A stretch of DNA of 64,000 nucleotides from Nymphaea colorata (lineage: Eukaryota > Streptophyta > Magnoliopsida > Nymphaeales > Nymphaeaceae): NCBI RefSeq assembly GCF_008831285.2, contig NC_045143.1, forward strand, positions 26,063,662-26,127,661, given 5' to 3'. This document shows positions 45,501 through 56,619 of this stretch, one piece after another (within the stretch, counting starts at the first letter, position 1; the number at the start of each line of letters is the position of its first letter). A program made the position numbers and the translations under genes. The notes beneath the pieces are model-generated. The model was not told where the DNA came from, made no database searches, and saw nothing but the letters and a program-made list of their open reading frames with translations.

Positions 45501-46479
45501 TGAGGCAATCAACCAATCTTTATTCAAGTGATTCTGAATGAAGCATGATATAGCCAATTCATCATCAATCGCCCATTTTAAAAGATGCAGAAGTGCTTTC
45601 GGGTTTCTTTCAGTTTCCACTTGATTTCACATTTCACTTAAAGAAATTTCCAAAATATTGACAAAGTAGCTCTCAGCCTCGATCTCACTCTCAAACTGCA
45701 GGCCCACATGGACCATCTAGAGTCTAGCATCCACAGTTTGCCATCGCCCATCGATGTTGAAGACTCAGGCAACCATCCATGGCGTCGTTGAGGAATCGAT
45801 CAATGACATCACTGGAGTTGGCCAAAAAGGGCATCTGCAGTTTTTCCAATCCATCCCTCCTCTTTGGTCATGTCAACCTGCCGAACCTAGGGATGTCAGA
45901 GGGTTGGGTTAGGTCCGACCAAGCCTTCTGTTTTTTAACTTAAATTTTTTCATTCCAAAACAGACTGGTTACCTCAGGGGCTGTCTGACGACAGTAACAC
46001 ATTGTTATTAATGTCTCCTACTGTACATGCAACACTGTAACAAGTCTTCTATGAATCTGTCTTATTTGCTAGGACAGATTTATGGGGCAGCAACAATGTA
46101 TTACTTTGCCAAACAACATCTTAAGAACCTACTTTTATGTTTGAAAATCGACCAAAGGTTGAATGTTCTTGTTGGGTTTTTGGATCTAGATATTAGACCA
46201 AATGTAAAATCACATACAAAACCCAGAAGCAAAAAGTAGGTGGATATATGTGTCTATGTATATGTATGTATTGTGCTTTTGTGTACTGGATGCTCCAATT
46301 TTTTAAACCATTAAAAATTAGTCTTTAAATGCATTGTTAATTGTTGTAAAAACACTAGGAACTGTTGCTATGTACATGTCGTAAACTATTGCTAGTCCTC
46401 ATTTTTTACAGCCACCCAATAAATGCATTGAGCTGTAAATAAATGCATTGCTTAATAAAATGCACTATGTGATCTACTG
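45501..46479. other. no gene seen
   Basis: Non-coding. 'cctagggatgtcagagggtt' near 45890 resembles the end of the 9130-9515 element. Confidence 0.4.
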
Positions 46480-47970
46480 TGAGAGGTTGGAAGATTTCTC
46501 TATCCAGAGCTGGGTGGAGAAGTTCGAGGACATATATATATGATTTTTGACCAAATGTATAGCCTAAAAAAAACATCTGTGTGATCTTTGGTCAAATTTA
46601 GATTTGGGATTTGGTTCTTTTGCAAGACACAAACAATCAAAGATGCATAGATGACAATACGTGGGTTTTTTTGTTTTGAATAATTTTTCATAAGGAGTTT
46701 TGTTTTGTAAAGCACTTGTTGGAGTTCGATTGATTAAATACACGACTGGTCCAACAAGCCAAGGCAAACCAGATGGAATTAAGGGCTCAGCCAATCTAAA
46801 ATGTCATGGTGTTTCTTTCAACTACACCATTTCGTTGTGGTGTATAAACACATGTCTGTTGATGAACAATGCTTTTTTCATGAAAAAAATCATTCATCCC
46901 CTTAAAAAAATCGACTCCGTTATAAGTTTTAACAATTTTAACCTCAGCTTTATATTGCCTTTCTATCATACTGATAAAATATTTTAATAGATGAGTAGTT
47001 TCATGCTTAAATCACATCAAATAAACCCACACTGCTCTAGTATAGTCATCAAATAAACCCACACTGCTCCAGAAAATAAGGCTTGGGAATATGGCCCCAA
47101 ATATCACAATGCAACAAATCAAATGGATGATTTGAACAAGAGACACTTTCATTAAAAGGTAATCTAGACTGTTTTGTTAGTTTGCATACGTCACAATAAA
47201 ATGTTTACATTTTAATGCTAGATTATGGCTGAGAAAGTAGATAATTCATGGCTTGTGATGGATGCCCAAGTCTAAGATGCCATATATCTGTTCACTTGAG
47301 ACTACAGTTCATTGCCAAGGTTAATGTGAAAGATCAGAGATCTTACATACGAACAGGCCATCTCTCAAACTACCCAGTCCAATCATTGTCCTAGAATTCA
47401 GGTCCTGCAAGGAGCAACCATTGGAACCAAAGATGACTTGACATTTAGTAAGTGAAACAAGTTTACTTACTGATACAATTTGGAATGTAGTAAACATTTT
47501 TTAGTATCAAAGAAAGTTGTAGAGAGGCTTCACCAATATGAGTAGCATGTACCATGGTTCCATTTGGTACTTTTATGGGATAAGGTGATTGTAAGACAAT
47601 AACATTAGACAGAAAATTAAGGGACGATGACATGTGGTCAGAGGCACCACTGTCAATGATCCATGTGCTTGATTGTGAATATATCATACCTGCAAAATGA
47701 GATTGACCATTGGGCAGCTGTGGCACAAGAGCAGTTCGATCTTTAAGAAGTTGTTTTAACTTATTGTATTCATCCATGGTTAGAACATGAGCTTGATCCT
47801 TGCTTCGATTAGGCAAAACAATAGACACTGAAGCATTAAAATGTATTTTATCTCCATCTATGGCATTAGTACCACCAGCTCTTTGTTTTCCTCCTTTTAA
47901 GTTGGGAGGGCATCCATTTAGCTTGAAACATCTCCCCCTTGAGTGACCTACTGTGTGGCAGTGACTACAA
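46480..47970 (-). mobile_element. copia-2: zinc knuckle to integrase, truncated both ends
   Basis: On the minus strand from 47970: CSHCHTVGHSRGRC (CX2CX4HX4C zinc knuckle), protease STWIIDSGASDHMSS (intact), GAG-preintegrase, integrase with DIWGP-type sequence in broken frames, then VVYLINRTPTSALQNKTPYE, KLFKTKKPTYCHL and PNPKSKFDQRSHRCFF. It ends at about 46,480 before RT. Its 5' side runs straight into LTR sequence at about 47970, so the gag N-terminus and primer site are gone. Many stops occur in integrase. Confidence 0.85.
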
Positions 47971-48089
47971 TATAAAGAAAAAGAGAGAGAAAGGCAAGAA
48001 GAAAGGAGACAAAGTTTGACGTGGTTCAGTTCAGGAGAACCTTCGTCCACACTAGGAAAGGCTTTCTTGCCGTTTTTCACACTATTCAT
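47463..48089 (-). pseudogene. copia-2 zinc knuckle and protease ORF
   Basis: Uninterrupted 208 residues. The first ~45 (to SFSLY) are translated from LTR sequence and are not part of the protein family. From CSHCHTVGHSRGRC the match to copia gag-pol is good, with DSGASDHM at the protease active site and VPNGTMVHATHIGEASLQL beyond it. Confidence 0.8.
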
Positions 48090-48329
48090 CCTATGTACAT
48101 CAATATATTATATAGGGCAGCATGAAGCAGCATAAATCACCCTGTAACCGATGAGAGATTTTTGGATATAATGATTTCATTGGTTTCTTTATTTCCCTCT
48201 AACGTTTCAATTTGAGAGACGTGAGCCAATTCAACATCATTATGATCTTTCTTTTTCTCTTTTCTTCTTAACGTTTCATCAGGATCATTTTCTTTTTCTC
48301 CTTGACTTTTAGTGTAAGAAACGTGGCCA
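48032..48329 (-). repeat. copia LTR, left copy
   Basis: 298 bp, direct repeat of 52763-53058. Ends gtggcca on the plus strand, i.e. TGGCCAC at the LTR start on the element strand. It sits exactly between copia-2 and copia-3 and can serve as 3' LTR of copia-3 and 5' LTR of copia-2. LTR-like sequence ('gtttgacgtggttcagtt') extends left to about 47970. Confidence 0.85.
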
Positions 48330-48588
48330 GATCAGGACCATTATGGCTCACGCATGATAATCGATTGTTTGAATTTGATTTATACCTTCCATTTGTTGGG
48401 GCCATTACTGATTGACATTGCATAGGAAGATTCGTTTGATGCTGAGTGTGACGTTGCAGTTTCCATTTTCTGTTTCATTTTGGTGAGACATTGTAGTTGT
48501 GTTGGGTGTTTCAGCATTTGAGTGAAAACTTCCATTTGTTCCTTGCAGCTGTCGATGCCATAGCTGGATGTTGCAGTTGATTTGGGCA

Positions 48589-49158
48589 TTACATTATTTG
48601 ATTGAAAACTTCCTTGTTGGCTCGATTTGTCAAAATTGTCGTGAGCCAGATTTGAATAGTTTTCTTTAATATGCCCCGTAAATGGGAATGGCTGATGACT
48701 TTGAGTTTGTCTTGTAAGTCAAAAAATTGATCTTTCCTCAAGGCTTTGGTGCATATGTCTACAATTTGGCCAGAAGAATTGACGTATCTAGTGGTCAGGC
48801 GCCTTGAACTGGTCATTTCGCGCACATAATGATAATCAATCTGAATATGTTTTGACTGATTGTGGAAAACTGGATTTTTGGTTAAATAAAGTGTGTTGAT
48901 ATTATCACAATGAAGAATAGGTGCTTTCGTAATTGTAATGCCAATATCTCGAAGGTTTTGAAGGAGCCAAGTCAATTCTACAGCTGTTGATGCCATGGAG
49001 CAATATTCAGCCTCCGCGCTGGATCGAGCGACGGTGGATTGCTTTTCTGCACTCCAGGAAATACAGTTAGCTCCTAGGAAAGTACAGTACCCTATCATGG
49101 ATCTTCTGGTGAGATGGCATCCAGCCCAATCCGCATCTGAGAGGGCATATAGATCCAT
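48589..49158 (-). pseudogene. copia-3 RNase H
   Basis: Reads LYALSDADWAGCHLTRRSMI, GYCTFLGANCISWSAEKQST then VARSSAEAEYCSMA, HCDNINTLYLTKNPVFHNQS then KHIQIDYHYVRE. These are the conserved copia RNase H blocks, with the catalytic Asp (SDAD), Glu (AEAE) and Asp (HCDN) present. The 189-residue frame is uninterrupted, longer than any other block of this element. Confidence 0.88.
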
Positions 49159-49581
49159 GGTGCTTTGAGAGAGGATATGAATGCCATAGTCGGTAGTTCC
49201 TTTGATATATCAGAGAATACGCTTGGCAATTTGAAAGTGAGCTTGAGTTGGATTTTGCATAAATTGGCTGATAAAATTCACTGAAAAAGTTATCTCTGGT
49301 CGAGTGATTGTCAAGTATTGTAATGCTCAAACTATATCATGATAAAGAGTTGGATATGAAAAAGGTGAAGTATCTAGAAGAGCTAGCTTGGCTGCCATAG
49401 GGGTGTTCATAGGTTTGCAATCAAGCATTTGAGCTCTTTCCAAAATGTCCTAAGCATATTTCGTTTGAGTGAGAAACAGACCATCGTAGGTATGCAAGGC
49501 TTCGATCCAAAGAAAATAACTTAGTTGCCCCATATCTTTCACTAGAAATTTGACTTCAAGCTTGGAGATAAAATTCTGAAT

Positions 49582-50141
49582 TCAGTTAGAAGAGCTGCCT
49601 GTAAGAACCATATTGTCGACGTAAATTAAAATAATAAGACAATGGCCATTTTCATGAAATGTGAACATGGATGGATCTGAATAGCTGCTCTGAAAACCGT
49701 AAGTGAAAAGAAAATCACTTAGCCATTGAAACCAAGCTCTAGACACTTTCTTTAGCCATATAGTGCCTTTCGAAGATGACAAACATGATGCAGTAGAAGA
49801 GGATCTGCAAACCCCGGTGGTTGTGACATATAGACCGTTTCATGAAGCGATCCATGTAGGAAGGCATTTTTTAGATATAATTGTTTGATGTTCCATTTGA
49901 AGATGGTAGCAATAGAAAGTACAAGTCATATAGTAGTTGGTCGAATGATGGGAGAGAAAGTCTCTCGGTAATCGATCCCTTCTACTTGAGTGAAACCCCA
50001 AGCAACTAGGCATGCCTTTAAACGATCAAGACTTCCATATGCTTTGGGTTTGGATTTGAAAACCCATTTTGATCCAACGACGTTCATGTAAGGTTCTCTT
50101 GGAACTAAATCCCATATATTATTAGATCTTAATGCAGTCAT
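49582..50141 (-). pseudogene. copia-3 reverse transcriptase
   Basis: 49926-50141 reads [20 protein letters not shown] and [20 protein letters not shown]; 49582-49782 reads AWFQWLSDFLFTYGFQSSYS and LIILIYVDNMVLTGSS. The catalytic YVDD is YVDN, so the second metal-binding Asp is lost. A frameshift separates the two ORFs. Confidence 0.87.
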
Positions 50142-50537
50142 TTATTCTTCCATGGCCGCTCTTCACCCATCATGCTTTAGAGCTTGTTGAACTGTTTTGG
50201 GCTCTTTGGGAATACTGGAATAGATGGTATGAATGTTGGCATACTTAGGATTAGGTTTGTGAATGCCTACCATAGCTGTAGTTAACATCGTTCGGTTTCC
50301 TAGAGACATTGATCTAGCCATAGATCTTGTTACTATGGTTCGAGTTCCCATAGAGGTTGATTGAAGACTGGTGTCACTTGTAGTTTCTGAACTATGTAAG
50401 CTTGGTGGAGAGTTTGGTGTTGGATCAGGTGGATCGGCTGGATGAATATTTGTATCGAGAGATCTATCTTGTGGCATGCTTTATTGGAGATCATCATAGA
50501 CATTTAGACATGGATCTGGTGTAGGGCTGGAACCAGA

Positions 50538-51316
50538 TTAGGGGTGATCGGAAGTTGGCATGGTTCTATCACTTGAAGTCTCGATATCAACAAAGGATAA
50601 AAAATCACTATCCATGACATCGTCCTTATAGAGAGAAGACAGATTTTTGAAAGGGAATGGGTTTTCATCAAAGAGGACATGCCTGGATATGTATAGACGT
50701 CTGGAATTTGGTTTGAAACATTTGCAACCATTATGAAATGTGTTATATCCAATAAATATACATGGAACAGATTTAGGGTCAAATTTGTTTTGAACATATC
50801 CTCTCAAATAAGGGAAGCACCTGCTGCCAAAGATATGCATGCTGGAATAATCAGGAATCCTTTTAAACAATATAGAGAAGGTGACTGCATAGACAATGTT
50901 GAGGTGGGAAGCCTGTTCATAAGAAAAACAGCTGCTGAGAAGGCATCAATCCAAAATCTCTTTGGTGCATTTGAATGAAAGAGCAACGTTAGACCCGATT
51001 CAGTGATGGAGCGATGCTTGCACTCTGCTTTGACATTTTGCTCGGGTGTCTTGGGGCAGGAATACTGCCGTTTAATTTGAAGGTTGTCGAGATATAATAC
51101 GAAGCAGGAGCTTGTATATTCGCCACCTCCATCACTTTGGAAAATTTTTATTTTACTGTCAAATTGGCGCTCAACCATTTTGTGAAAATGAACAAAGGCA
51201 TAAAAAAAATCAGATTTGTGTCTTAGAGGGTAAAACCATGTGAAATGGCTATTGCCATTGACAATTATAGCATGAAACGATATTGTTCTCGAGATATAAC
51301 TGGTGCCAGTCCCCAA
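50538..51316 (-). pseudogene. copia-3 integrase
   Basis: 50804-51316 reads IIVNGNSHFTWFYPLRHKSD, FQSDGGGEYTS, KTPEQNVKAECKHRSITESG. The first catalytic Asp (family FVDD) is Asn (IIVNG); the second Asp (QSDGG) and the Glu (AECKH) remain. 50538-50870 continues in another frame (FGSRCFPYLRGYVQNKFDPK, SVPCIFIGYN), the integrase C-terminal part. Confidence 0.86.
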
Positions 51317-51319
51317 AGA

Positions 51320-52003
51320 TCACTGTGAATTTTTTTTCAGTGGGAAAGAAACAATATCGTCTTTTTCAGTAAAAGGCAATTTGCAAGTTTTTTCCATTTG
51401 GCAACTAGCACAAACCGAGAGAGAAATATTAGGTAAAACATCAATATATTCCTGGTTTTTAAAAAAAGGGAGAACAACAGATTGAGGATGTCCCAAACGT
51501 GCATGCCAAAACTCTTCCGTCACTTGTGGGAAACGTGATGAAAAGAAAATCTTATGATTGCTGTGATTGTTCACTACATAGAGTCTGCCTTGTTCACTCC
51601 CTATTGCCATTACTCTGCCCGTCCTTCTGTCCTTTAGGGTGCATCAACCAGAGGTGAATTCGAAATCGTATGGAAAATCATTAGTCAATTTGCTAACATA
51701 AATGAGATCTTTAGTGAGGCATGGAACATAGAGAACATCGTTAATAGAAAGATTTGGAGAAATATCAGCCTGTCCAATGTGTGTGATTGCAATACGTTGC
51801 CCATTTCCAACAACAGCTGTATCGGAGCCAAAATAAGGAGAGATGTTCTTAAGTTTACATGTGTCTCTTGTCATATGCATTGTAGCTCCAGTATCAACTA
51901 GCCAGCCGAAATCTTGCGGATCATTAATTGTGAGAGCTGCGAGGGCTTGAATGGCATCTTCCACTTGGAAGGAATGATTGAACCGATTGTAACATTTAAT
52001 CAC
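51320..52003 (-). pseudogene. copia-3 protease and GAG-preintegrase
   Basis: 51644-52003 contains GWLVDTGATMHMTRDTC, a protease active site of DTGA type. 51320-51610 contains FWHARLGHPQSVVLPFF and CASCQMEKTCKLPF, the HHCC finger. The two are in different frames. Confidence 0.86.
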
Positions 52004-52762
52004 AGAGTAATTCTTTTTATTTCAAATTTGACATATGATACCTTTGGAAGAATCGGAGGAGTTGCTGCGCCATCGCATTTTGGCGGTTGAGGAAGATTTG
52101 CATTGTATCCTGTTTGAGAAGGATTTGAATTGTATCCTCCTCCATGAGAGGGATTAAAGGTGTACCCCCCTCCACGTCCTCCTCTATAGTGTCGTCCTCA
52201 CCCTCGGGAGACATGGTAAGTGCCCCGAGACCCGTTTTGCCCTTCACGTTGAGCATAGAAGGCAACTTGAGGTGAGGTATCGGAATTGAGAAATTTGTTT
52301 CTCACTTCTAGACTTTGCAACAGAGAGACCAATTCTTCACAAGAAGGTACTGGTGGCTTGAGCATAGCCATAACGAAAGGCTCATAGGCTTTCCATAACC
52401 GTTGGAGAAGCCAGAAGGCTTTCTCTTTGTATCCAATAGTTTTTCCAATAGTAGCCAAGTCGTCACATTTGGCTTTGAACTTGGCGACATATACTTCAAG
52501 GGCATTGTTACCCTTTTTACATGTTGTAAGCATGTGTGTGAGATGAAATCCCCGTTCTTGGGATTGCTGGGTGAAAGCATCAACATGAATGGGCCAAATC
52601 TCTTGAGAAGAGTTAAATCCAACAACTAAACCAAGGACATTTTCAGACAAGTACCAGTAATCCATCCCTTTATAAGGCGATGGGATCAATGCCAAGATTC
52701 AAACTTGGGATTGGAGGTCAACTGTTGTGGATCAGCAGGATCAACAATATGGCCTGGTGGAG
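52004..52762 (-). pseudogene. copia-3 gag and broken zinc knuckle
   Basis: 52198-52695 is the gag body (VLGLVVGFNSSQEIWPIHVD, QERGFHLTHMLTT, DLATIGKTIGYKEKAFWLLQ). After a Gly/Arg-rich stretch the zinc knuckle at about 52000-52045 reads C-Q-I-stop-N-K-K-N-Y-S-V-I-K-C. The second Cys is a TGA and the His is Tyr, so CX2CX4HX4C is destroyed. Confidence 0.82.
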
Positions 52763-53058
52763 CAGGAGAACCTACGACCACACTAGGAAAGGCTTTCTTG
52801 CTGTTTTTCACACTATTCATCCTATGTACATCAATACATTATATAGGGCAGCATGAAGCTGCATAAATCACCCTGTAACCGATGAGAGATTTTTGGATAT
52901 AATGATTTCATCAGTTTCTTTCTTTCCCTCTAATGTTTCAATTTGAGAGACGTGAGTCAATTCAGCGTCATTATGATTTTTCTTTTCTCTTTTCTTCTTA
53001 ACGTTTCATCAGGATCATTTTTTTTTCTCCTTGCATTTCAGTGTAAGAAACGTGGCCA
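52763..53058 (-). repeat. copia-3 5' LTR (truncated)
   Basis: 296 bp matching 48032-48329 with about a dozen or more differences noted by eye ('cactaggaaaggctttcttg', 'ccctgtaaccgatgagagat', 'ttaacgtttcatcaggatca'). The inner edge joins gag at 'caggagaacct', a string also present in the left LTR. Confidence 0.88.
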
Positions 53059-53195
53059 TTTTTTTTTCTCCTTGCATTTCCCCTATCTGTACTCTCTCTG
53101 TGTGGTTATAGAATAGAAGAGAGAGTCTTTTTGTGGATGTAGGCTGATTTTAGCCAAACCTCGTTACACCTGTGTGTTCATCTTTTCTTTCAACT

Positions 53196-53207
53196 TGGTA
53201 TCAAAGC
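53196..53207 (+). other. copia-4 primer-binding site
   Basis: TGGTATCAAAGC, a one-base variant of the initiator-methionine-tRNA complement used by copia elements, just after the LTR-like sequence. Confidence 0.75.
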
Positions 53208-53429
53208 CTGCAACTGCTTTCACCGTGGTCTTCCATATTTTGCATCTTTCTAGAGCCACGCTTCACCTGTCTGGTGCACGATCATTGTTTGATGCCGGCA
53301 CCATCGTTTTCCAGCCACTCTCTCTGTTGTGTCCCCTGTTGCATCTCCTGTTCCTCTTCCTACATCCACAGTTTTTGCGTAACAAGGGAAACCACAGAGG
53401 AGCGTGCGGTTTCATGCTCTTTTTTTTGT

Positions 53430-53760
53430 GGTGAGCAAGTGAAAGCCACCAAGGCCTTCACCAAGGAGGGTGCTTCTCCTTTTAGTGTTTGAACAAGGGT
53501 GTGGCACAGAGTGTATTGTTTCCTGCCTTCTTCGAGGCACATGCCTTCCTTTTGGAGTGTGTTGTTTCCTGCCTTCACCGAGGCACGTGCCTCCTTTTTT
53601 GTCTAAGGAAGGCCATGCTCTTTCCAGCCTTCACCGAGGAGCATGCTGTTGACTTCTTTTTTGTCTCTCAACAAGGGAAGGTCACGCTGTTTACAGCCTT
53701 CACCAAGGGGCGCACTGTTTCCTTTTGTGTTCACCTGTTCACCGAGGAGCATGCTAACAA
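53430..53760 (+). repeat. degenerate tandem motif in copia-4 leader
   Basis: A motif close to 'gccttcaccgaggagcatgc' occurs at least six times (about 53450, 53525, 53570, 53627, 53697, 53735), linked by 'tttccttttttgtc' and 'caacaaggga' strings. It stays open in several frames. Confidence 0.75.
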
Positions 53761-53899
53761 GGGAGTGCCACTGAGGCCTATCTGCCCCTTCAGTCGCCCG
53801 ATCCGCCTCCTCAGTCACCTTTTTTGTTTATCAGACTCAAATCGTATTGACTGTGCTCGTCGACTGTTGATTGAATGAGGGAGAAATTTCTAGTATAAT

Positions 53900-54537
53900 A
53901 TGGCTGCATTGTCCTCTTCTAACGCTCCTCGCACTCCTACTCCACCAGGTACATAATGGAATGCTTTCTCAAGTTTGGTTTCAGTCAAGCTTGATCGATC
54001 AAATTATCTTCTCTAGCGTTCTCAAATTGAAAGTGTTATGAAAAGTCAAAATTTGATCAAGTATGTTAATGGAAAATGTTCTGCTCCACCTGAATTTCTT
54101 GATGAACCACACACACAAGAAAATACTGCTTATGATTTATGGTATCGTGAAGACCAACTTGCACTAAGTTGGATCAAAGTCACTGTGACTCAACCAGTCA
54201 TGTCACAACTGGTTCATGTTGGCACGGCTATAGATGCTTGGTGATCCTTGAAAAACAGTATGCCTCACAAAATAATCTTCGTATTATTCAGCTGAAAAGA
54301 GAATTACAAAACATAAAAAAGGGAGGAATGTCTATGACTGAATACCTTCAACATATTAGTTTCTTACATGATTCTCTTAGCAGAGTGCAGCACTTTGTCT
54401 CAGATACAGACCTTGTTCTCTATACCTTGAATGGACTGAATTCTGAATATGAATCTTTTATTACCACTGTTACTGTATTCAAAGATCTGCCTTCATGGTC
54501 TGAATTATATGATACGTTAATTACTCAAGAGCGATGA
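53900..54537 (+). pseudogene. copia-4 gag
   Basis: ATG at 53900 (MAALSSSNAPRTPTPPGT, then TAA). The gag body follows: VKLDRSNYLL, stop, RSQIESVMK, VNGKCSAPPEFLDEPHTQEN, YREDQLALSWIKVTVTQPV, then a 1-nt frameshift at about 54241 and LEKQYASQNNLRIIQLKREL, MSMTEYLQHISFLHDSLSRV, YTLNGLNSEYESFITTVTVF and WSELYDTLITQER. This is the classic copia gag arrangement with two stops and one frameshift. Confidence 0.85.
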
Positions 54538-55259
54538 TTGGAATGCTTTCTTCATCCCAGATGACTCAGGTTGAAGCCACTGCCTCTACAGAATATATAT
54601 ATATGTATATATATAATCAATCTTCTTAGTCATCTTTTTCTTACAAGATATATCTTTCTATATAGAGTACCTTCTTGGACGGGACACTCTCTTTTTTGCT
54701 ATGACTGTTTTATTGACACAAATCTGTTCGTGTTGGCCCATGTCCACCCGAACTCAGCTGAACGCTCTCCACTCATTGCACTCATCATGAGCAACTGTCA
54801 TCACCCTATTTCTCTCTCTCTCCTCTCTCTGATTTGGCCTGATTTGTTTTTTTTTATTCTGAAACAGCTCTTAAGGTGGAAAGACTAACGGAAGATGTGG
54901 ACTGTGAAAGAGTCATGCATGGAATATTCTTCTGTCAGATTTTTCTTTCTTTGACAAGTAGCCTAAACCAGTGTTGTTAGAGGTGCACACCTGCAGAGGA
55001 GGTCTCTGTGCATCCCCTAGAAGAACGCCTCAAAAAATCTGAGTGATGCATCATTGACCTAATTAAGGTGTGTGGCATGACGACTAATTAAGGTGTGCGG
55101 CATATATATATATATATATGCGTGTATATTGAAATCGGACAGCTATTTTTGTGCTCAATGGTTATTTTGTATCATTAAAAACAGCTGTAAAAGTTGTATT
55201 CCATTATTTAAAACCATGGTCAGGCAACTGATCGTTGCAAATGCATCTTTTGATGGATT

Positions 55260-55526
55260 CGAGGTGACAATCACCTAGAAGACGTTGCTAGGTTGTTGCA
55301 TTTGAGAACTCATGGAAAACCCGTGCTGGGGACATCCAGCTACAGCTTGATAGGGAAGAGCAGCGACCTTTTAGGGTTGACAGATTTGGAGTTTAAGAAA
55401 GCTGTGGCATATAGAGAAAAGTCGACGTCATTAATTGTTTTAGAGCTACAAAATAAATGGAGACATGCAAAACATGATGTAACTTCACAAGAAACGGACC
55501 AAGTATTGAGGTCTTTTCATGTATGA
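55260..55526 (+). CDS. hypothetical ORF conserved between arms (right copy)
   Basis: Reads RGDNHLEDVARLLHLRTHGK, then LGTSSYSLIGKSSDLLGLTD, LEFKKAVAYREKSTSLIVLE, LQNKWRHAKHDVTSQETDQ, and diverges as VLRSFHV before a stop. The break from the left copy is exactly where 355 extra bases are present in this arm. No ATG is seen at the start and the family is not recognised. Confidence 0.4.
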   Translation, partial: RGDNHLEDVARLLHLRTHGKPVLGTSSYSLIGKSSDLLGLTDLEFKKAVAYREKSTSLIVLELQNKWRHAKHDVTSQETDQVLRSFHV

Positions 55527-55858
55527 CTATCAAAGCTAGTGCTATCTGGATGATAAAATCATGAAATAGGTTGATTCAATCCAATTTTCACATGTAAAAT
55601 GAAAAAAAAAATGTAAAATAGATGACAAGAAGACACCAAAGTACAAATTAAGAACAGCAAAGAAACAACAATACATTCTTTGTCTTTCTCCTGGCCTTGC
55701 TTGTCTTCAATTTAGTTGGCCCGAGAGAATTTGATTGTTGTTGGTGGTGGCCTTGTTTGTCTTCGATTTAGTTGATGTAGTAGAGCCCATGTATCTCTTT
55801 CGTATCCATCACCAAATCCTCCTTTGGGGTTTCTGGAGAAAATAACGTGGCAATCAAG
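55504..55858. other. 355-bp segment present only in right arm
   Basis: Left and right arms match on both sides ('gaaacggaccaag' and 'atattttggtta'). The segment is bounded by 'ccaag' and 'tcaag'. It begins near GT and ends near AG, but removing GT..AG would not give the left-arm sequence exactly. Inside, 'ggccttgyttgtcttcratt' occurs twice. Confidence 0.8.
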
Positions 55859-55889
55859 ATATTTTGGTTAGTTTGCTAACCGATGGCTA

Positions 55890-56087
55890 TTAGGAAATTT
55901 CTGTAACATAGAGCTGTGCTAGATTTGTCAACAAGAGGAAAATGTCTAATTCCTTTAAACTGAAGTTGTTGATCCATGTGCCATCTGTATTTGAAGTTGG
56001 CATACATGGTTTTGTATTTTCTGGTGGAAGATTTGGATCATTCCCAATTAAGTCTTCTATCCTAAAGCTCGTTTCGTTTTCCACCAC
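55890..56087 (-). CDS. short ORF, probably not coding
   Basis: Reads MVENETSFRIEDLIGNDPNL, NTDGTWINNFSLKELDIF. In the left arm the same strand is interrupted by a stop (after DGTWI). It lies antisense to the tail of the conserved hypothetical ORF. Listed because it is well formed, but conservation argues against it. Confidence 0.15.
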   Translation of the reverse strand: MVENETSFRIEDLIGNDPNLPPENTKPCMPTSNTDGTWINNFSLKELDIFLLLTNLAQLYVTEIS

Positions 56088-56619
56088 TTATTGCAAACCC
56101 TAAGAATGGAGCTTTTAGCTATCCTGAAGGATTTCTCGCTGTCGGATTGGTTCGTCTCTTCTTCTCTGCTGCTTCTATTTTCTTTTGTTTCGTCCTTTTT
56201 TTTAAGTTGTACTGTGGCATCCATTACTCTTTGGATGTTTTAGTTTCATTTAATACAAACTCTCTCTCTCTCTCTCTCTCGTGTGTGTGCATGTGCATAT
56301 ATATGTATATATAAATAACATACCACTTAGGTAAGGGACAGAAGCCGGGCCTATTAAAATTCCTTTTCTTTATAATTTAGCACTATCTTAAAATATATTT
56401 GGTGATAAACATACATTAAGTTAGTTATTTTTTATTTTATTAATATACCATAATAATTAGAAAAGGAATGGCACTTATAACATCAAAATTTTAGTAGTAG
56501 AAAAAATACTTTTTTTATAAAAGTAATTTGAACTTAAACATTGTTTAGATTAAATTAGTGTTTATGATGAAGACATTAGGAAATTCATATTTTGTTCAGA
56601 ACACTTTTTAACACAAATA

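Larger units (their letters stand above)
48330..52762 (-). mobile_element. copia-3: near-complete but dead Ty1/copia element
   Basis: Minus-strand order gag, zinc knuckle, protease, GAG-preintegrase, integrase, linker, RT, RNase H, flanked by the LTRs at 52763-53058 and 48032-48329. Multiple frameshifts and stops occur. At the 5' side the LTR joins gag directly (PAPPGHIVDPADPQQLTSNP), so the U5 end, primer-binding site and gag start are deleted, as in copia-2. Confidence 0.9.
53059..54590 (+). mobile_element. copia-4: opposite-strand copia 5' part
   Basis: Plus strand: partial LTR (about 53080-53194, 'gtggatgtaggctgatttta', 'gccaaacctcgttacacc'), primer-binding site TGGTATCAAAGC (53196-53207), an unusually long repetitive leader, then gag. 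It ends at about 54590 where inverted-repeat arm sequence starts, so pol is missing. It lies head to head with the copia-3 5' LTR. Confidence 0.8.

Noticed and set aside
53172-53878. Three overlapping plus-strand ORFs
   Set aside because: They lie in the copia-4 leader between primer site and gag and come from a tandem motif open in several frames.
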